Source: Variovorax paradoxus_P
Lineage (GTDB): Bacteria; Pseudomonadota; Gammaproteobacteria; Burkholderiales; Burkholderiaceae_C
Assembly (NCBI RefSeq): GCF_050627025.1
Contig: NZ_CP192472.1
Length of the DNA: 64,000 nucleotides
Direction: 5' to 3' (one strand)
The translations under genes and the position numbers were made by a program. The notes beneath the pieces were generated by a model. The model did no database searches, was not told where the DNA came from, and saw only the letters and a program-made list of their open reading frames with translations. Below are positions 50,832 to 60,991 of the stretch, piece by piece. Within the stretch, counting starts at the first letter, position 1. Each line of letters opens with the position of its first letter.

Positions 50832-53800
50832 AAATCGGCGCAGCCGTTGCGCTTCTCGGTGTCGACACAGCTCGTGAGGTTGGGCCGCGAGCGCACGCGC
50901 GACCATTCGCGCGCCAGCACATCGTTGCCCTGCGAAGCGCGGTCGCCTTCGAGCGGACCGGTCGCAAAGCAGATCGGCGGCGGGCCCATGTTGCGGTCGT
51001 ACAGCCAGGTGGTCGGCAGCTCGCGGAGCACATCGGGCTTGGGAATCTGCGGAAAGCCGCCGACCGTGAGCGTTCCCGGCACCACGTTGACCAGGTAGCC
51101 CTCGGCCGAGGTGAAGCTGCCGTTGATCGCGTAGGCGCCGGGAGGGCTCGCCGGCGTGGCCCCGGTGCCTACCGTGCCGCTGAAGCCGGCGCCGGTGTCG
51201 CCGAGGATCAGGCCCGTGATGCTCCATGTGAAGAGCGGATTGTTCAGGCCCGCGGGCCGCGATGCATTGCCGATCACAACTGTCGCGGTCGGCCGCTGCG
51301 CATAGATGAAATGGTTGTCGCCGGGCGACACGCTCACGCCGCACAGGCCCAGGTATGCGCAGTTGTACAGATTCGGCAGCAGGCCCGAACCGGCGACACC
51401 GCCGCGCGTTTCGCCGATCCAGGTGTCGGCCCACACGCGCCACGGCGCACCGCCCAGGCTGGCGCCGCCCACGTTCTGGAAGCGCGCCGCGGCCACCAGG
51501 TCAGCGCCCGACGTGCTGGTTACCGCCGTGCCGAGCTGCAGGTCGCCGCTCAGCGTGCGCACAAACACCGTGTCAGCCGCCATGGAGCCGGCCGACACCA
51601 CCTGCGGTGCGTTGCCCGCCGCGTCGTAGCCGACGACCGACACCGCGCCGATGCGCAGCTCGTCCACGTCCTGGTAGCGGAACGCGCCGGCAGCCCCGCC
51701 GCCCAGCGTGTTCGCGCTCACGTTGTTGGCCGCCTGGTCGAGCAGCACGCTGCCGCCGCTGGAGCGGGCCAGCAGCGTGCCGGCCGTGATCGGCGCGGCC
51801 GCCGTCTGCGTGATGTTGCCGGCCGAGGCCAGGCCCACGCGTGCGGCCGTGATGGGCGCCTGCAGGGTGATGTTGCCGCCGCCTTCATTCTGCAGCGTAA
51901 GGCCCGAAGCCAGCGCGAGCGGGCCGACCACATTGATATCCGCCGCATGCGCGTTGCTGCCGGCCACGATCGCATTGCCGGCCGAGACGCGGGAGAACTC
52001 GTCGGCAGATACCGCGAAGCCCGTGTTGGCGGTGCCGCCGAGCGTGATCGGCGTTGCGACCTGATCGAACGCCGTGCCGTCGGCAGCCACTCCGCCGGGA
52101 CGAAGGTTGACGACGTTGCCCGCACTCACGGTGCCGTCGATCACCAGCGCGTCGGTAGCGCCGCCGTTGCTCGCGCGCAGCACCACGTTGCCGCCGGCCG
52201 AAGAGACGGACACACCGGCGAGCACCACAGGAAACAACCCCGGCACCGGCGCTACCGGGCCAAGGCGCACGCCAGCGCCGCCGCCGTCGGCCTGGCCGGT
52301 GAGTTCGATATTGCCGGTGCCGGTGGTCGCAATTCGCGAGCCGTTGCGCAGCAGCACGCCGTCGCCGCCCGTGCCCGGGTCGCCGGCACCCGACTGGCGC
52401 AGGCCGGTCACCTCGATGTTGCCGTCGACCGAGCGAAGCACCGCGTTGTTGAGCACCACGCCATGGCCCGGGATCTCGCTGCTGTTGCCAGTGAAGTTGC
52501 CCACCCCGGTCACGTTGATGTTGCCGCTGGTCGTCGAGATATCGGTCTGCCGGTTCGCAAAGCCTGTGCCCGTGAAGCGCGAACTGAGCCGCACGCCGCT
52601 GGTGTCGGTGCCGATGCCGGTGATGTCGACGTTGCCTGTCGAGGTGGAGATCTGCACGCCGTTGATGTAGACCGCTGCTTCCGTGAAGCCGCCGCCCGAA
52701 GGCCCGGTGCTGTTGCCATTGATCGTCACCGAGCCGCCAGCCCCGGCATCGGTGCGGCCGACGCGCGTGTCGATGACGTTGCCGTTGAGGCTCACGCTCG
52801 GCCCTGCCCCCGATGCAGACCAGGCACCGTTCATCGCTACATTGCCGCCGTTGGTGTAGATGTCGCCGCTGTAGCTCACCTGGCCCCCGCCGGTTGCGGC
52901 ACCGCCGCCATTGACGTCGGTGTTGAACACCACGTTGAGCGGACCGCCTGCGCCCGAAGATTCGATCACCACGTTGTTGTCGCCGCGCACGCTGCGATGG
53001 GCGTCCAGCTGGAAGGTCAACGGGCCGTTGGCCGTGTTGTAGTTGATGCGCACACCGTTGAACATGCGAATGTCGCCGTCGGTGGGCGAACCCGCGCCGG
53101 GGTCGCCGGTGGTGATGCGCACGCTGGTGCCGCCGTTGAGGGCGGCGTTGATGTCGCCGTCCTGGATGGTGCTGGCCGCGAGCGGCTCGAAGGGATTGGT
53201 CGGCAGCGTGCCGGCCGCGACGCCGGGAACGATGTCGACATTGAACGGGTCGATGAGCCAGGTGCCCGCGCTGCCCGCGGGTGCGGCAGCGTCCACGCGC
53301 AACCCGTCGATGCTGAAGCCGCCGCCCAGCCCGTCGTCGGGTGCTGCAAAACCGCCCGAAGTTTCGATGAAACCGCCGTTGCCACCGCCTACGCCGCCGC
53401 GAGCCGAGATGCTTCCGTACGCACGCAGGGTGCGTTCGGCCAGCACGCGAACATCACCGCCGTTGCCAGAGGCGACGGCATCCGCGCGCAGGATCGAGCC
53501 GGCGCCGAGTGCAATGGCGCCGGTGTCGCCAAGCTCGCCCACCGCGTTCGCATAGAGGCGGATGCGCCCGCCGCCAGCATTGCCGCTTGCGTCGATGACC
53601 CCGCGGTCGTCGTTTCCGGGCGGCGGCGGCGGGGGTGCCACGGGCGCCGAAACGTCGATGATGAGCGGAGGCGTGTAAGGCACGAGCCCGATCGCGCGGC
53701 CCTTGATGTCGATGGTGCCGCCCGTGAGGCCGGCGCCGTTGCCCGCCGCGGACACGAGGCCGCCTGTCATGCGCACGCCCTCGGACGACAGCCCGCTGTC

Positions 53801-54643
53801 CAGGATGATCTCGCCGTTGCGCGAAACCATGGAGTCGGCCCGCAGCACGCCGCGAAAATTGACCACGCCGTTCGACACTTCCGAGCCGCTCGTCGCCAGC
53901 AATGCCACACGGCCGCCGTTGGCCTGCATGGTGCCGCTGTTCCCCACGCCGCTGTAGATGCCGGGCGTCACCCGAAGCGTGGTGAGCCCGTCGCCGGCAA
54001 GGTCGAGCGTGACCGTTTCGCCAGAGGCGAGTGCGGCCGTGCCGCCGTCGGCAACGATGCTGCCGCTGTTGAGCACCTGCGGTCCGATGAGCGCCGCAGT
54101 GCCGCCGCTGCCTACGAGCGTGATGTTGCCCTGGTTGTCCACGGTGCCGAATGTGCCGTCCGGCCGCCGGAATTCGAGCTTGGCGGCGCCGGCCATGAAT
54201 GCCTCGTTGCTGGTGGACATGTCCAGTGTCGATGCAACCAGCCCGCCGACGCTGACCGAGGAGCCTTTCGAAAACGTCACGCCGGCCGGGTTGACCAGGA
54301 AGACGCGGCCATTCGCATTGATCGATCCGGCAATGGTGGAGGGCTCTCCACCGATCACGCGGTTGAGCAGCACGCTGCTGGCACTCGGCTGCGCCACATT
54401 GACCGTCGCGCCCGTTGAAATGGAGAAGGTATTCCATTGCGCGATGGCGCGTGCCGTCGTCTGGTTGATGTTCATCGTCGCGGCGTTCGGCGTCGCAGCG
54501 GTCACGCCTCCGGCAATGGCCGAGAACCCGGTGGGCAGGGTCTGGGCCAGCGCGGGCGCCAGGCCCATGCACACCAGTGCCAGTGCGACCGGACGCAGTT
54601 TGAGCTGCGGCTGGAATCTAGAGGAGCGGTTGTGCAGTGCCAT
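50828..54643 (-). CDS. TpsA: haemagglutinin-type exoprotein with TPS domain
   Basis: The 1271-residue protein has a signal peptide (about 1-32) and an N-terminal two-partner-secretion domain (about 35-200; TMNINQTTARAIAQWNTFSI, GRVFLVNPAGVTFSKGSSVS). A long beta-helix of Gly/Asn-rich repeats follows, and an MBG-like domain lies near the end (LNNPLFTWSITGLILGDTGA). The protein is moved to the surface by the TpsB encoded 1 bp upstream. There is no toxin or VENN motif, so an adhesin or matrix role is more likely than contact-dependent inhibition. The C-terminus has two Cys residues after a Pro-rich PPPICF segment. ATG at 54643 gives the normal signal peptide; open frame upstream is not similar. 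Confidence 0.85.
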   Translation of the reverse strand: MALHNRSSRFQPQLKLRPVALALVCMGLAPALAQTLPTGFSAIAGGVTAATPNAATMNINQTTARAIAQWNTFSISTGATVNVAQPSASSVLLNRVIGGEPSTIAGSINANGRVFLVNPAGVTFSKGSSVSVGGLVASTLDMSTSNEAFMAGAAKLEFRRPDGTFGTVDNQGNITLVGSGGTAALIGPQVLNSGSIVADGGTAALASGETVTLDLAGDGLTTLRVTPGIYSGVGNSGTMQANGGRVALLATSGSEVSNGVVNFRGVLRADSMVSRNGEIILDSGLSSEGVRMTGGLVSAAGNGAGLTGGTIDIKGRAIGLVPYTPPLIIDVSAPVAPPPPPPGNDDRGVIDASGNAGGGRIRLYANAVGELGDTGAIALGAGSILRADAVASGNGGDVRVLAERTLRAYGSISARGGVGGGNGGFIETSGGFAAPDDGLGGGFSIDGLRVDAAAPAGSAGTWLIDPFNVDIVPGVAAGTLPTNPFEPLAASTIQDGDINAALNGGTSVRITTGDPGAGSPTDGDIRMFNGVRINYNTANGPLTFQLDAHRSVRGDNNVVIESSGAGGPLNVVFNTDVNGGGAATGGGQVSYSGDIYTNGGNVAMNGAWSASGAGPSVSLNGNVIDTRVGRTDAGAGGSVTINGNSTGPSGGGFTEAAVYINGVQISTSTGNVDITGIGTDTSGVRLSSRFTGTGFANRQTDISTTSGNINVTGVGNFTGNSSEIPGHGVVLNNAVLRSVDGNIEVTGLRQSGAGDPGTGGDGVLLRNGSRIATTGTGNIELTGQADGGGAGVRLGPVAPVPGLFPVVLAGVSVSSAGGNVVLRASNGGATDALVIDGTVSAGNVVNLRPGGVAADGTAFDQVATPITLGGTANTGFAVSADEFSRVSAGNAIVAGSNAHAADINVVGPLALASGLTLQNEGGGNITLQAPITAARVGLASAGNITQTAAAPITAGTLLARSSGGSVLLDQAANNVSANTLGGGAAGAFRYQDVDELRIGAVSVVGYDAAGNAPQVVSAGSMAADTVFVRTLSGDLQLGTAVTSTSGADLVAAARFQNVGGASLGGAPWRVWADTWIGETRGGVAGSGLLPNLYNCAYLGLCGVSVSPGDNHFIYAQRPTATVVIGNASRPAGLNNPLFTWSITGLILGDTGAGFSGTVGTGATPASPPGAYAINGSFTSAEGYLVNVVPGTLTVGGFPQIPKPDVLRELPTTWLYDRNMGPPPICFATGPLEGDRASQGNDVLAREWSRVRSRPNLTSCVDTEKRNGCADF

Positions 54644-54644
54644 G

Positions 54645-56357
54645 TCAGAACACCTTTTGCGCCTGCACGTACAAGCGCGGATTGCGGCCGCCGCCATCGG
54701 TTTGCGCCGGCCGGGTGCCGTCGCGCCAGGCGAGCGTCGCGTTGATCGCAAAGTTGCCGGGGCGGGCCCAGGAAATGCCGATGCCGAAGCCGCGAAGGCT
54801 GTGGCGGTTGGCACCGGTGTCGAGCGGCGAGGGATTGCGCACGATCTTTCCGCGCGCGGCGTCGTAGAACACAAAGGGCGTGAGCTCCGAGTTGAGCGAC
54901 CAGCGCCACTCGACGGTGCCGATGGCGCCTTCGTCCACCAGCAGTTCGCCCGACGGGTACGCCCGCACCGCACGCGCGCCGCCGAGCGAAAGCTTTTCGG
55001 ATGCATCGAGGTTCTTGCTGGCCCATTGGCCGCCGAGCGCCACGTAGAGCGAATGGTTCGGCACGATGGCCTGCAGCCGCGAGACCTGGAAGCTCAGCTT
55101 GGTGTAGCCGCCCTCGGTGTGATGGCCCGCCACGCTCTGGTCGAACGCACGGCTTTGCTCGTCGCGAATAGAAAGGTCGCCGTGGTAGAGCGTGCCCGAG
55201 CTGGCCCAGTAGCCGCCGCCAAGCACCTCGTCGCGCCGCTCCCAGGCCCAGCCAAGGCCAAGGCCGTGCACGCGCTTCTTCGAGGCAAAGTCGACCGCAT
55301 TCATCTCGTCGGTCAGGTCCTTCACCTCGGCGCTCAGGCGCAAGAAAAGGTTCTGCTGGCGCTGGCGAATCAACGGATAGTTGAGCGAAAAATCGAGCAC
55401 GTCGGCCTTGCCCTGCGCACCAAGCTCGGCAAACTCGCCGCCCAGCTCGTAGTTGACACGCGCAAGCCCTACACCGGCGCGCAGGCCGCTGGTGCCGATG
55501 GGGGCCTCGTAGGCCACGCGGCCAAACTGCAGCGCGTTGCTGTTGGACACCATCGCACGCACGTCGAGGTTGTCGCCAATGCCGAAGGGACTGAGATAAC
55601 GCGCGGTGCCGCCCACGCGAAAACGGCCCGATTCCTTGGTGCCGTGGTTGTCGGCCTCGGCGGTGAAGGCCCAGCGCGGCCCGGCGACAACTTCGACCGA
55701 AAGATCGGTGGTGCCGCTCTGCGTGCCTTCTTGCAGGCCAGACGAAACGCGGATGCCCGGCTGGTCGGACAGCAGCAGCATGGCGCGCTCGTAGTCGGGC
55801 GCGCTCACGGCCTCCCCGGGCTGCAGCGGCGCGAGGAAGCCACGCACGCGCGCTTCGCTGATGGGCGCATCGGCCGCGACCGTCACATCGACCTTGCCGA
55901 GCCGGCCTTCGATGACGCTGATTTCCACAATGCCGTCGCGCACGGTCTGCACGGGCACCACGGCCTGCGCAAGAAAGTAGCCATGCTCCTTGTAGCGCGC
56001 GGTGATAGCTTGCGCCAGGCTTTCGAGGTCGCCGAGCGTCACGTTGCGCCCGATGTAGGGTGCGGTAATGCTTTGCAGCTCTTCGTTGGACAGTGCCTTG
56101 ACGCCGTTCAGGCGCAGATCATTGAGCCTGAACGAAGCGGCGGGCGCCTGGGGCGCGGCTGGCAGGTTTTGCGGCGCAACCGTGCCGCTAGCCTGGGCGA
56201 GCGGGCGGTCGCAGGTGCCGCAGGGGTCTTTGGTGGGAAGCAGCGTGTTGGCGTCTGCCTCCGCTGCGTGGGTGCGCTGGGCTGCTACGAGCAATGTAGC
56301 GCCCATCAAGGCGGAGACAGCGAAAGCGATTGGCGTAGAGCGTTGACGGGCGCGCAT
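54645..56357 (-). CDS. TpsB: ShlB/FhaC-type outer-membrane transporter
   Basis: The 570-residue protein has a signal peptide (about 1-32), a short linker, a POTRA domain (about 72-150; LRLNGVKALSNEELQSITAP, RYKEHGYFLAQAVVPVQTVR) and a second POTRA-like part. A C-terminal 16-stranded barrel ends in Phe (YVQAQKVF), as outer-membrane proteins usually do. It exports the TpsA encoded just downstream. The ATG at 56357 begins the signal peptide (MRARQRSTPIAFAV). A 143-bp gap separates it from the CHAT gene. Confidence 0.92.
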   Translation of the reverse strand: MRARQRSTPIAFAVSALMGATLLVAAQRTHAAEADANTLLPTKDPCGTCDRPLAQASGTVAPQNLPAAPQAPAASFRLNDLRLNGVKALSNEELQSITAPYIGRNVTLGDLESLAQAITARYKEHGYFLAQAVVPVQTVRDGIVEISVIEGRLGKVDVTVAADAPISEARVRGFLAPLQPGEAVSAPDYERAMLLLSDQPGIRVSSGLQEGTQSGTTDLSVEVVAGPRWAFTAEADNHGTKESGRFRVGGTARYLSPFGIGDNLDVRAMVSNSNALQFGRVAYEAPIGTSGLRAGVGLARVNYELGGEFAELGAQGKADVLDFSLNYPLIRQRQQNLFLRLSAEVKDLTDEMNAVDFASKKRVHGLGLGWAWERRDEVLGGGYWASSGTLYHGDLSIRDEQSRAFDQSVAGHHTEGGYTKLSFQVSRLQAIVPNHSLYVALGGQWASKNLDASEKLSLGGARAVRAYPSGELLVDEGAIGTVEWRWSLNSELTPFVFYDAARGKIVRNPSPLDTGANRHSLRGFGIGISWARPGNFAINATLAWRDGTRPAQTDGGGRNPRLYVQAQKVF

Positions 56358-56500
56358 CTCAGTGCTCCACCGTGGATTGGTTGTGTTCTTGTTGGGGGTG
56401 CGGTTGTTTGTGACGCCGCTGTTCGGGGCGTGTGCACATGCCACCGGGTACTCCCCTCCGCGCGGCACAGCAAAACGACCTGGCAGTTCTTCTTTTCATG

Positions 56501-58645
56501 TCAGCTCCCCACCGTAAGACGCCAGTTGCCGATCAGGTTGAACGGCGCCCAGAAGAAGGGATGGGACATCTTTGGGTCTTTCAGCACGGCCAGCTGCCCC
56601 GCCTGCATGGCCTTCTGCAGATCGCGTCCCTTCGCAAGTTCGCCGTAGAGCGTGCCCATGAGCACGGCCGTGGCGTCGTCTGAAACGGGCCATAGCGAAG
56701 CGATCAGGCTCGAGCTTCCGGCGGAGAGAAAAGAGCGTGTGAAGCCCAGCACCTCGTCGCCCTGCGCAATGCGCCCGAGCCCCGATTCGCACGCGGACAG
56801 CGTGACCAGTGCCGTGCCGTCCATCGGGAGCGCGAGGATTTCGTGCGCTTCCAGAAAGTTCTGCTTGCCGCCCTCGTTGGCCAGCAGGATGCGCGAGTAC
56901 AGCGGATCGACCGCATCGGCCTCTGCGTGGGCTGCAACGTGCATCAGCGGCGAACGTGCGGCCACGTCGCGGAACTGCGTCTTGGTGGCCGCTGCGCCCA
57001 TGTACACCGTGTTGCGTGGGAACAGCTGCGCGAGCTGTTTCACTTCGATCTCGGCGCCGGGCAGGTCGTACCTGTCTTCGATGCGCGGATTGCCGAAGGC
57101 CGTGAGCGATGCGCTCACGCGCGGCGTGCGCTGCGCCAGCTGCACCGCAATGCTCATGGAAGGCGCCACGGCCACCGGGTGCGACTCGATCACGTAGCGG
57201 CCATTGAGCCGCAGCGCCTGGAACGGCAGGTAGTGCAGCGGACCATGGGGCACGACGATCAGCCGCTGGCCGTCCGCCAGGCCCAGCGGGCCAAGCAGCG
57301 CGGCACCGAGCTTGTCGGCGTTGGCAATGGCGGCGCGGCGGCCGCGCACGATGGAGTTGCGAAACACCTCCACAAGTTCGGTGAGCTCTTCGCGACGCAC
57401 CGCCACCGTCCTGGCCTCGATGCCGGCAGGGCTTACGACCCACACCACCAGGCGGTCGGGCAATGCGTGGAACTGCACCACGCGTTCGTCGGGCGCCAGG
57501 GTGCCTTGCAGCGTGGCCAGGTCGACGATGTGCGCAGCGCGTTCGTTGATTTTTGCGCGGCCGCGTACCGCGTCGAGCAGCGCGCGCGAGCGGCTGCGCT
57601 CGCTGACTTCAAAAGCCTGGCGTGCATCGCCCGCGTCGCTGTAGATGGACACGCCGCGCTCGAACACCGATTGCAGGTCCGAGAAGAGGCCCATCTTGAA
57701 CTCTTCGCTGCGGAATCTGGCGCGCACCTGGTCGACACCGCCCAGCGCACGTGCCACGGCTTCGGCCGCGGCCTGCTTCTGGCCGAGCGCAAGCTCGCTG
57801 CGCGCCACACCGTCCCAGGCCCAGAGGCGGTAGTACTCGGTGTCGGTGCCCACCTGCCGTGTGGTGAGCGCGCGGTACAGGTCGCGCGCCTCGGCGGGCT
57901 TGTTCTCGGCCAGCAGCAGCCGTGCGCGGGTGCGGTCGAGCTGTGCAGTAAGCGGTGCATCCTTGGGCGGGGGCATGCCGCCGAGCACCGAGCGCGCTCT
58001 TGCGGAATCGCCTGCCTCGATGAGCGCGTTGACGAGCGAAGCCTGCACCAGCGGGGCATAGCGCGCCGAGCTGTTGGCCAGCGCCTCGTCGTAGCTGATG
58101 ACGGCGCCGGCGTAGTCGCCGCGGCGGGTGCGCACGTCGCCGATCACTTTTTGCACCGGGCCGACCACCAGCTTGGGGTCGCGCGCCGGGTGCTTGAGCG
58201 CCTCGCGTGCAAATTCCTCGGCCTTCTCGAGCTGGCCCGAATAGCTGTAGACGATGGCCAGGTCCCTGTTGGCCATGGCCATCAGATTGGGGTCGCGCGT
58301 GGCGTTGGCCAGGTGCAGCGCCTTGCTGGCTGCGCGCACGCTTTGCCTGAACTCACCGGCCTCGGCCAGTGCAACCGCCTGGCTGCAGTACTGGTAGCCG
58401 GAGAGTTTGACCGCGTCTTGCCCGTAGAGCACCGCGCCCTCGCTGGTCAACGCCAGCAAGGTGTCGGTGTCGGCAAGGCGGGCCTGCTCGGCCTTGCTGG
58501 CCGCCGCCTCGGCGTTGGGCGCCTGCTGCTGCGCCAGCGCCAACGGCCCGTGCGCCAGCAGCAGAATGCCAGCCAGCCGGAGAGCACCCGCGACTCCTGC
58601 ACGACGTGCCGAGCGCTCCCATCCCGTTCTCGAAAACCACGTCAT
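56501..58645 (-). CDS. TPR-CHAT protease-like protein
   Basis: The 714-residue protein has a probable signal peptide (about 15-38; LRLAGILLLAHGPLALA) and TPR-like helices (about 80-330; ANRDLAIVYSYSGQLEKAEE). The C-terminal CHAT domain of the caspase clan has an intact dyad: His573 in LMHVAAHAEA and Cys619 in LSACESGLG. It precedes tpsB and tpsA on the same strand. CHAT genes accompany TPS genes in other bacteria, so it may process TpsA or the exported protein's partners. That substrate link is inferred. It is probably periplasmic. Confidence 0.85.
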   Translation of the reverse strand: MTWFSRTGWERSARRAGVAGALRLAGILLLAHGPLALAQQQAPNAEAAASKAEQARLADTDTLLALTSEGAVLYGQDAVKLSGYQYCSQAVALAEAGEFRQSVRAASKALHLANATRDPNLMAMANRDLAIVYSYSGQLEKAEEFAREALKHPARDPKLVVGPVQKVIGDVRTRRGDYAGAVISYDEALANSSARYAPLVQASLVNALIEAGDSARARSVLGGMPPPKDAPLTAQLDRTRARLLLAENKPAEARDLYRALTTRQVGTDTEYYRLWAWDGVARSELALGQKQAAAEAVARALGGVDQVRARFRSEEFKMGLFSDLQSVFERGVSIYSDAGDARQAFEVSERSRSRALLDAVRGRAKINERAAHIVDLATLQGTLAPDERVVQFHALPDRLVVWVVSPAGIEARTVAVRREELTELVEVFRNSIVRGRRAAIANADKLGAALLGPLGLADGQRLIVVPHGPLHYLPFQALRLNGRYVIESHPVAVAPSMSIAVQLAQRTPRVSASLTAFGNPRIEDRYDLPGAEIEVKQLAQLFPRNTVYMGAAATKTQFRDVAARSPLMHVAAHAEADAVDPLYSRILLANEGGKQNFLEAHEILALPMDGTALVTLSACESGLGRIAQGDEVLGFTRSFLSAGSSSLIASLWPVSDDATAVLMGTLYGELAKGRDLQKAMQAGQLAVLKDPKMSHPFFWAPFNLIGNWRLTVGS

Positions 58646-58743
58646 TGGACCCCCGCGCGCGGCCCGTCTGCCCGCGGTTGCGGGGGTCGACGCCGCGGAA
58701 GTGCGCGCCGTTCAGGCCTCGTGGGGAAAGTCTAGGAGCGCCC

Positions 58744-58766
58744 TCTTGCGGCGGCTATTCGCAAGA
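58744..58766. terminator. Hairpin between the CHAT and catalase genes
   Basis: A 7-bp stem (58744-58750 with 58760-58766) with a nine-base loop lies 39 bp past the catalase stop, in the 159-bp gap before the CHAT start. It is a weak terminator candidate for the catalase unit, since no T-run follows on that strand. The CHAT-tps promoter would also lie in this gap. Confidence 0.3.
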
Positions 58767-58804
58767 AGGCCTAGCGCAAACGGACTACTTCGGTGCCTGC
58801 TGCT

Positions 58805-60991
58805 TCAGGCCGGAACCGATTCGATGTCGGCGCGGTCCCAGTGGCGGTGCCTGGCAATGGCCGCGATGAAGTCGAGCGCGATCTGCGTGGCCGCGGTGTT
58901 GTCACCGAGGTTGGTGACTGGCGTGGCCGCCACCACCACACCCGGAGGCAGGTCTCCAGGCTGCGCATCGGCGGCAATGCCGAGCTTCGACACCAATTGC
59001 ACGCCCTCGCCCACGGTGCAGATGGCCTTGCAGTGCTTGTAGGCCTCGAGCACGAAGTGCACGGCGTCGCCGGTGGCCGCAAGGGCCGCCGCGCCCACGC
59101 TGCCGCCGGGTACCAGCACGGCATCGAACATGACAGACGGCGCGTTGGTAAAGGTCATGTCGACGTCGATCTGCCGTTTCGATGCGCTGGCAATGGTGCC
59201 CAGGCGCGGGCCGACCACCTTGCAGCGCGCACCGGCCTGCTCGAGCGCATCTCGGATCGGCTTGAGCGAGGCGGAGTCGATGCCATCGGACACCAGGATG
59301 GCGATCTTGCGCGTGCGGATCGAGCCGTCGCCGGTATCGGCCATGCTGAGCGCCGGAGACTCCGAAATGGGCAGCGTCATGCGGTGTTCGCGAAAGCCGG
59401 CGCGGCCCGCAGCGGCCTTGGCATCGGGCGCACCAATACCGAGCGGCTCCGCCACGCGGCGCGCGAGCTTCTCGTCCACATGCGCCAGGTTGTCGACCAT
59501 GCGCTGGCGGATGGCCGGCACGTCGACCTTCGAGAGCTCGAAGCGAAAGCCCGCAACGATGTGCTCTTTCTCGGCCGCGCTCTGGCTGTTGAAGAACAGG
59601 CGCGCCTGCGTGAAGTGGTCGTCGAACGTGGGGCTGCGCCGCCGCACCTTGGGCGATTCCATCTCTTCGGGGTACGACTGGAAGCCGACGCTTCCGCCGT
59701 CGACCCGGAACTCCTTGCCGTCGCCCAGCGAGTTGGGCTCATAGGCCACCTGGCCGCGCGCAATGGTCTGGCGGTGCATGCCGTCGCGCTGGAAGTTGTG
59801 GAACGGGCACACGCTCTTGTTGATGGGCAGCTCGTGAAAGTTGGCGCCGCCCAGCCGCGAAATCTGCGTATCGGTATAGGAGAACAGGCGCCCCTGCAGC
59901 AGCGGATCGTTGCTGAAGTCGATGCCCGGCACCACATGGCCGGGGTGGAAAGCGACCTGCTCTGTCTCCGCAAAAAAGTTGTCGGGATTGCGGTTGAGCA
60001 CCAGCCGGCCGATGCGCTGCACGGGCACCATTTCTTCTGGCACCAGCTTGGTGGGGTCGAGCAGGTCGAAGCCGAGCGATTGCGCCTTGTCCGGCGCAAT
60101 GAGCTGCACGCCGAGCTCCCATTCGGGAAAGTCGCCGTTCTCGATGGCTTCCCACAGGTCGCGCCGGTGAAAGTCCGGGTCCTTGCCGGCGATCTTCTGC
60201 GCTTCGTCCCACGCGAGGCCGTGGATGCCGAGCTTGGGCTTCCAGTGAAACTTGACGAAATGGCTCTCGCCGCGGTGGTTGACGAAGCGGAAGGTGTGAA
60301 CGCCGAAGCCTTCCATCATCCGGTAGCTGCGCGGAATGGCGCGGTCCGACATGGCCCACATCAGCATGTGGGTGCTCTCGGGCATGAGCGAAGCAAAGTC
60401 CCAGAAGGTGTCGTGCGCGCTCGCGGCCTGCGGCATCGCGTGGTGCGGCTCGGGCTTGACGGCATGGATGAGGTCGGGAAACTTCATCGCGTCCTGGATG
60501 AAGAACACCGGGATGTTGTTGCCCACGAGGTCGTAGTTGCCTTCGCGGGTGTAGAACTTGACCGCGAAGCCGCGCACGTCGCGCACCGTATCGGCGGATC
60601 CGCGTTCGCCGGCCACCGTCGAGAAGCGCACGAAAACGGGCGTCTTCGCATCCGGGTCTTGCAGGAAGTCGGCAGAGGTGAACTGCGACATCGACTTGTA
60701 GACCTGGAAGAAGCCGTGCGCCGCCGAGCCGCGGGCGTGCACCGCGCGCTCGGGAATGCGCTCGTGGTCGAAGTGCGTGATCTTCTCGCGCAGGATGAAG
60801 TCTTCGAGCAGCGTGGGCCCGCGCAGTCCTGCCTTGAGCGAGTTGTGGTTGTCGGGAATCTGAAGACCCTGGTTGGTCGTCAGATTGGGCGCATGATCGG
60901 TCGCGAAGCCTTCGAGTTGCTGCTGCTTTGCATTGGTGCCGTCTGTGGCCTTCGATCGGCGTCCGGCGGCGGCCTTGTTCTGTGGCGTCAT
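58805..60991 (-). CDS. katE: Large-subunit haem catalase (KatE/HPII type)
   Basis: The 728-residue enzyme breaks down hydrogen peroxide to water and oxygen in the cytoplasm. The core shows catalytic His85 (ERAVHARGSAAHGFF), Asn158 (YDLVGNNIPVFF) and haem-ligand Tyr372 (RLFSYTDTQISRLG). The extra C-terminal domain (about 575-720; KIAILVSDGIDSASLKPIRD) is the glutamine-amidotransferase-like fold typical of clade II catalases. The ATG overlaps the stop of a small membrane-protein gene by 4 bp (ATGA), so translation is probably coupled. Confidence 0.96.
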   Translation of the reverse strand: MTPQNKAAAGRRSKATDGTNAKQQQLEGFATDHAPNLTTNQGLQIPDNHNSLKAGLRGPTLLEDFILREKITHFDHERIPERAVHARGSAAHGFFQVYKSMSQFTSADFLQDPDAKTPVFVRFSTVAGERGSADTVRDVRGFAVKFYTREGNYDLVGNNIPVFFIQDAMKFPDLIHAVKPEPHHAMPQAASAHDTFWDFASLMPESTHMLMWAMSDRAIPRSYRMMEGFGVHTFRFVNHRGESHFVKFHWKPKLGIHGLAWDEAQKIAGKDPDFHRRDLWEAIENGDFPEWELGVQLIAPDKAQSLGFDLLDPTKLVPEEMVPVQRIGRLVLNRNPDNFFAETEQVAFHPGHVVPGIDFSNDPLLQGRLFSYTDTQISRLGGANFHELPINKSVCPFHNFQRDGMHRQTIARGQVAYEPNSLGDGKEFRVDGGSVGFQSYPEEMESPKVRRRSPTFDDHFTQARLFFNSQSAAEKEHIVAGFRFELSKVDVPAIRQRMVDNLAHVDEKLARRVAEPLGIGAPDAKAAAGRAGFREHRMTLPISESPALSMADTGDGSIRTRKIAILVSDGIDSASLKPIRDALEQAGARCKVVGPRLGTIASASKRQIDVDMTFTNAPSVMFDAVLVPGGSVGAAALAATGDAVHFVLEAYKHCKAICTVGEGVQLVSKLGIAADAQPGDLPPGVVVAATPVTNLGDNTAATQIALDFIAAIARHRHWDRADIESVPA

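Noticed and set aside
50729..54418. Long plus-strand open frame opposite tpsA
   Set aside because: Low-complexity Arg/Ala/His-rich translation, no ribosome site, and a clear TPS gene on the other strand.
50828..58645. Contact-dependent inhibition (CdiB-CdiA) system
   Set aside because: The TpsA protein has no VENN-like motif or C-terminal toxin, and no immunity gene follows; its stop overlaps a convergent glycosyltransferase gene.
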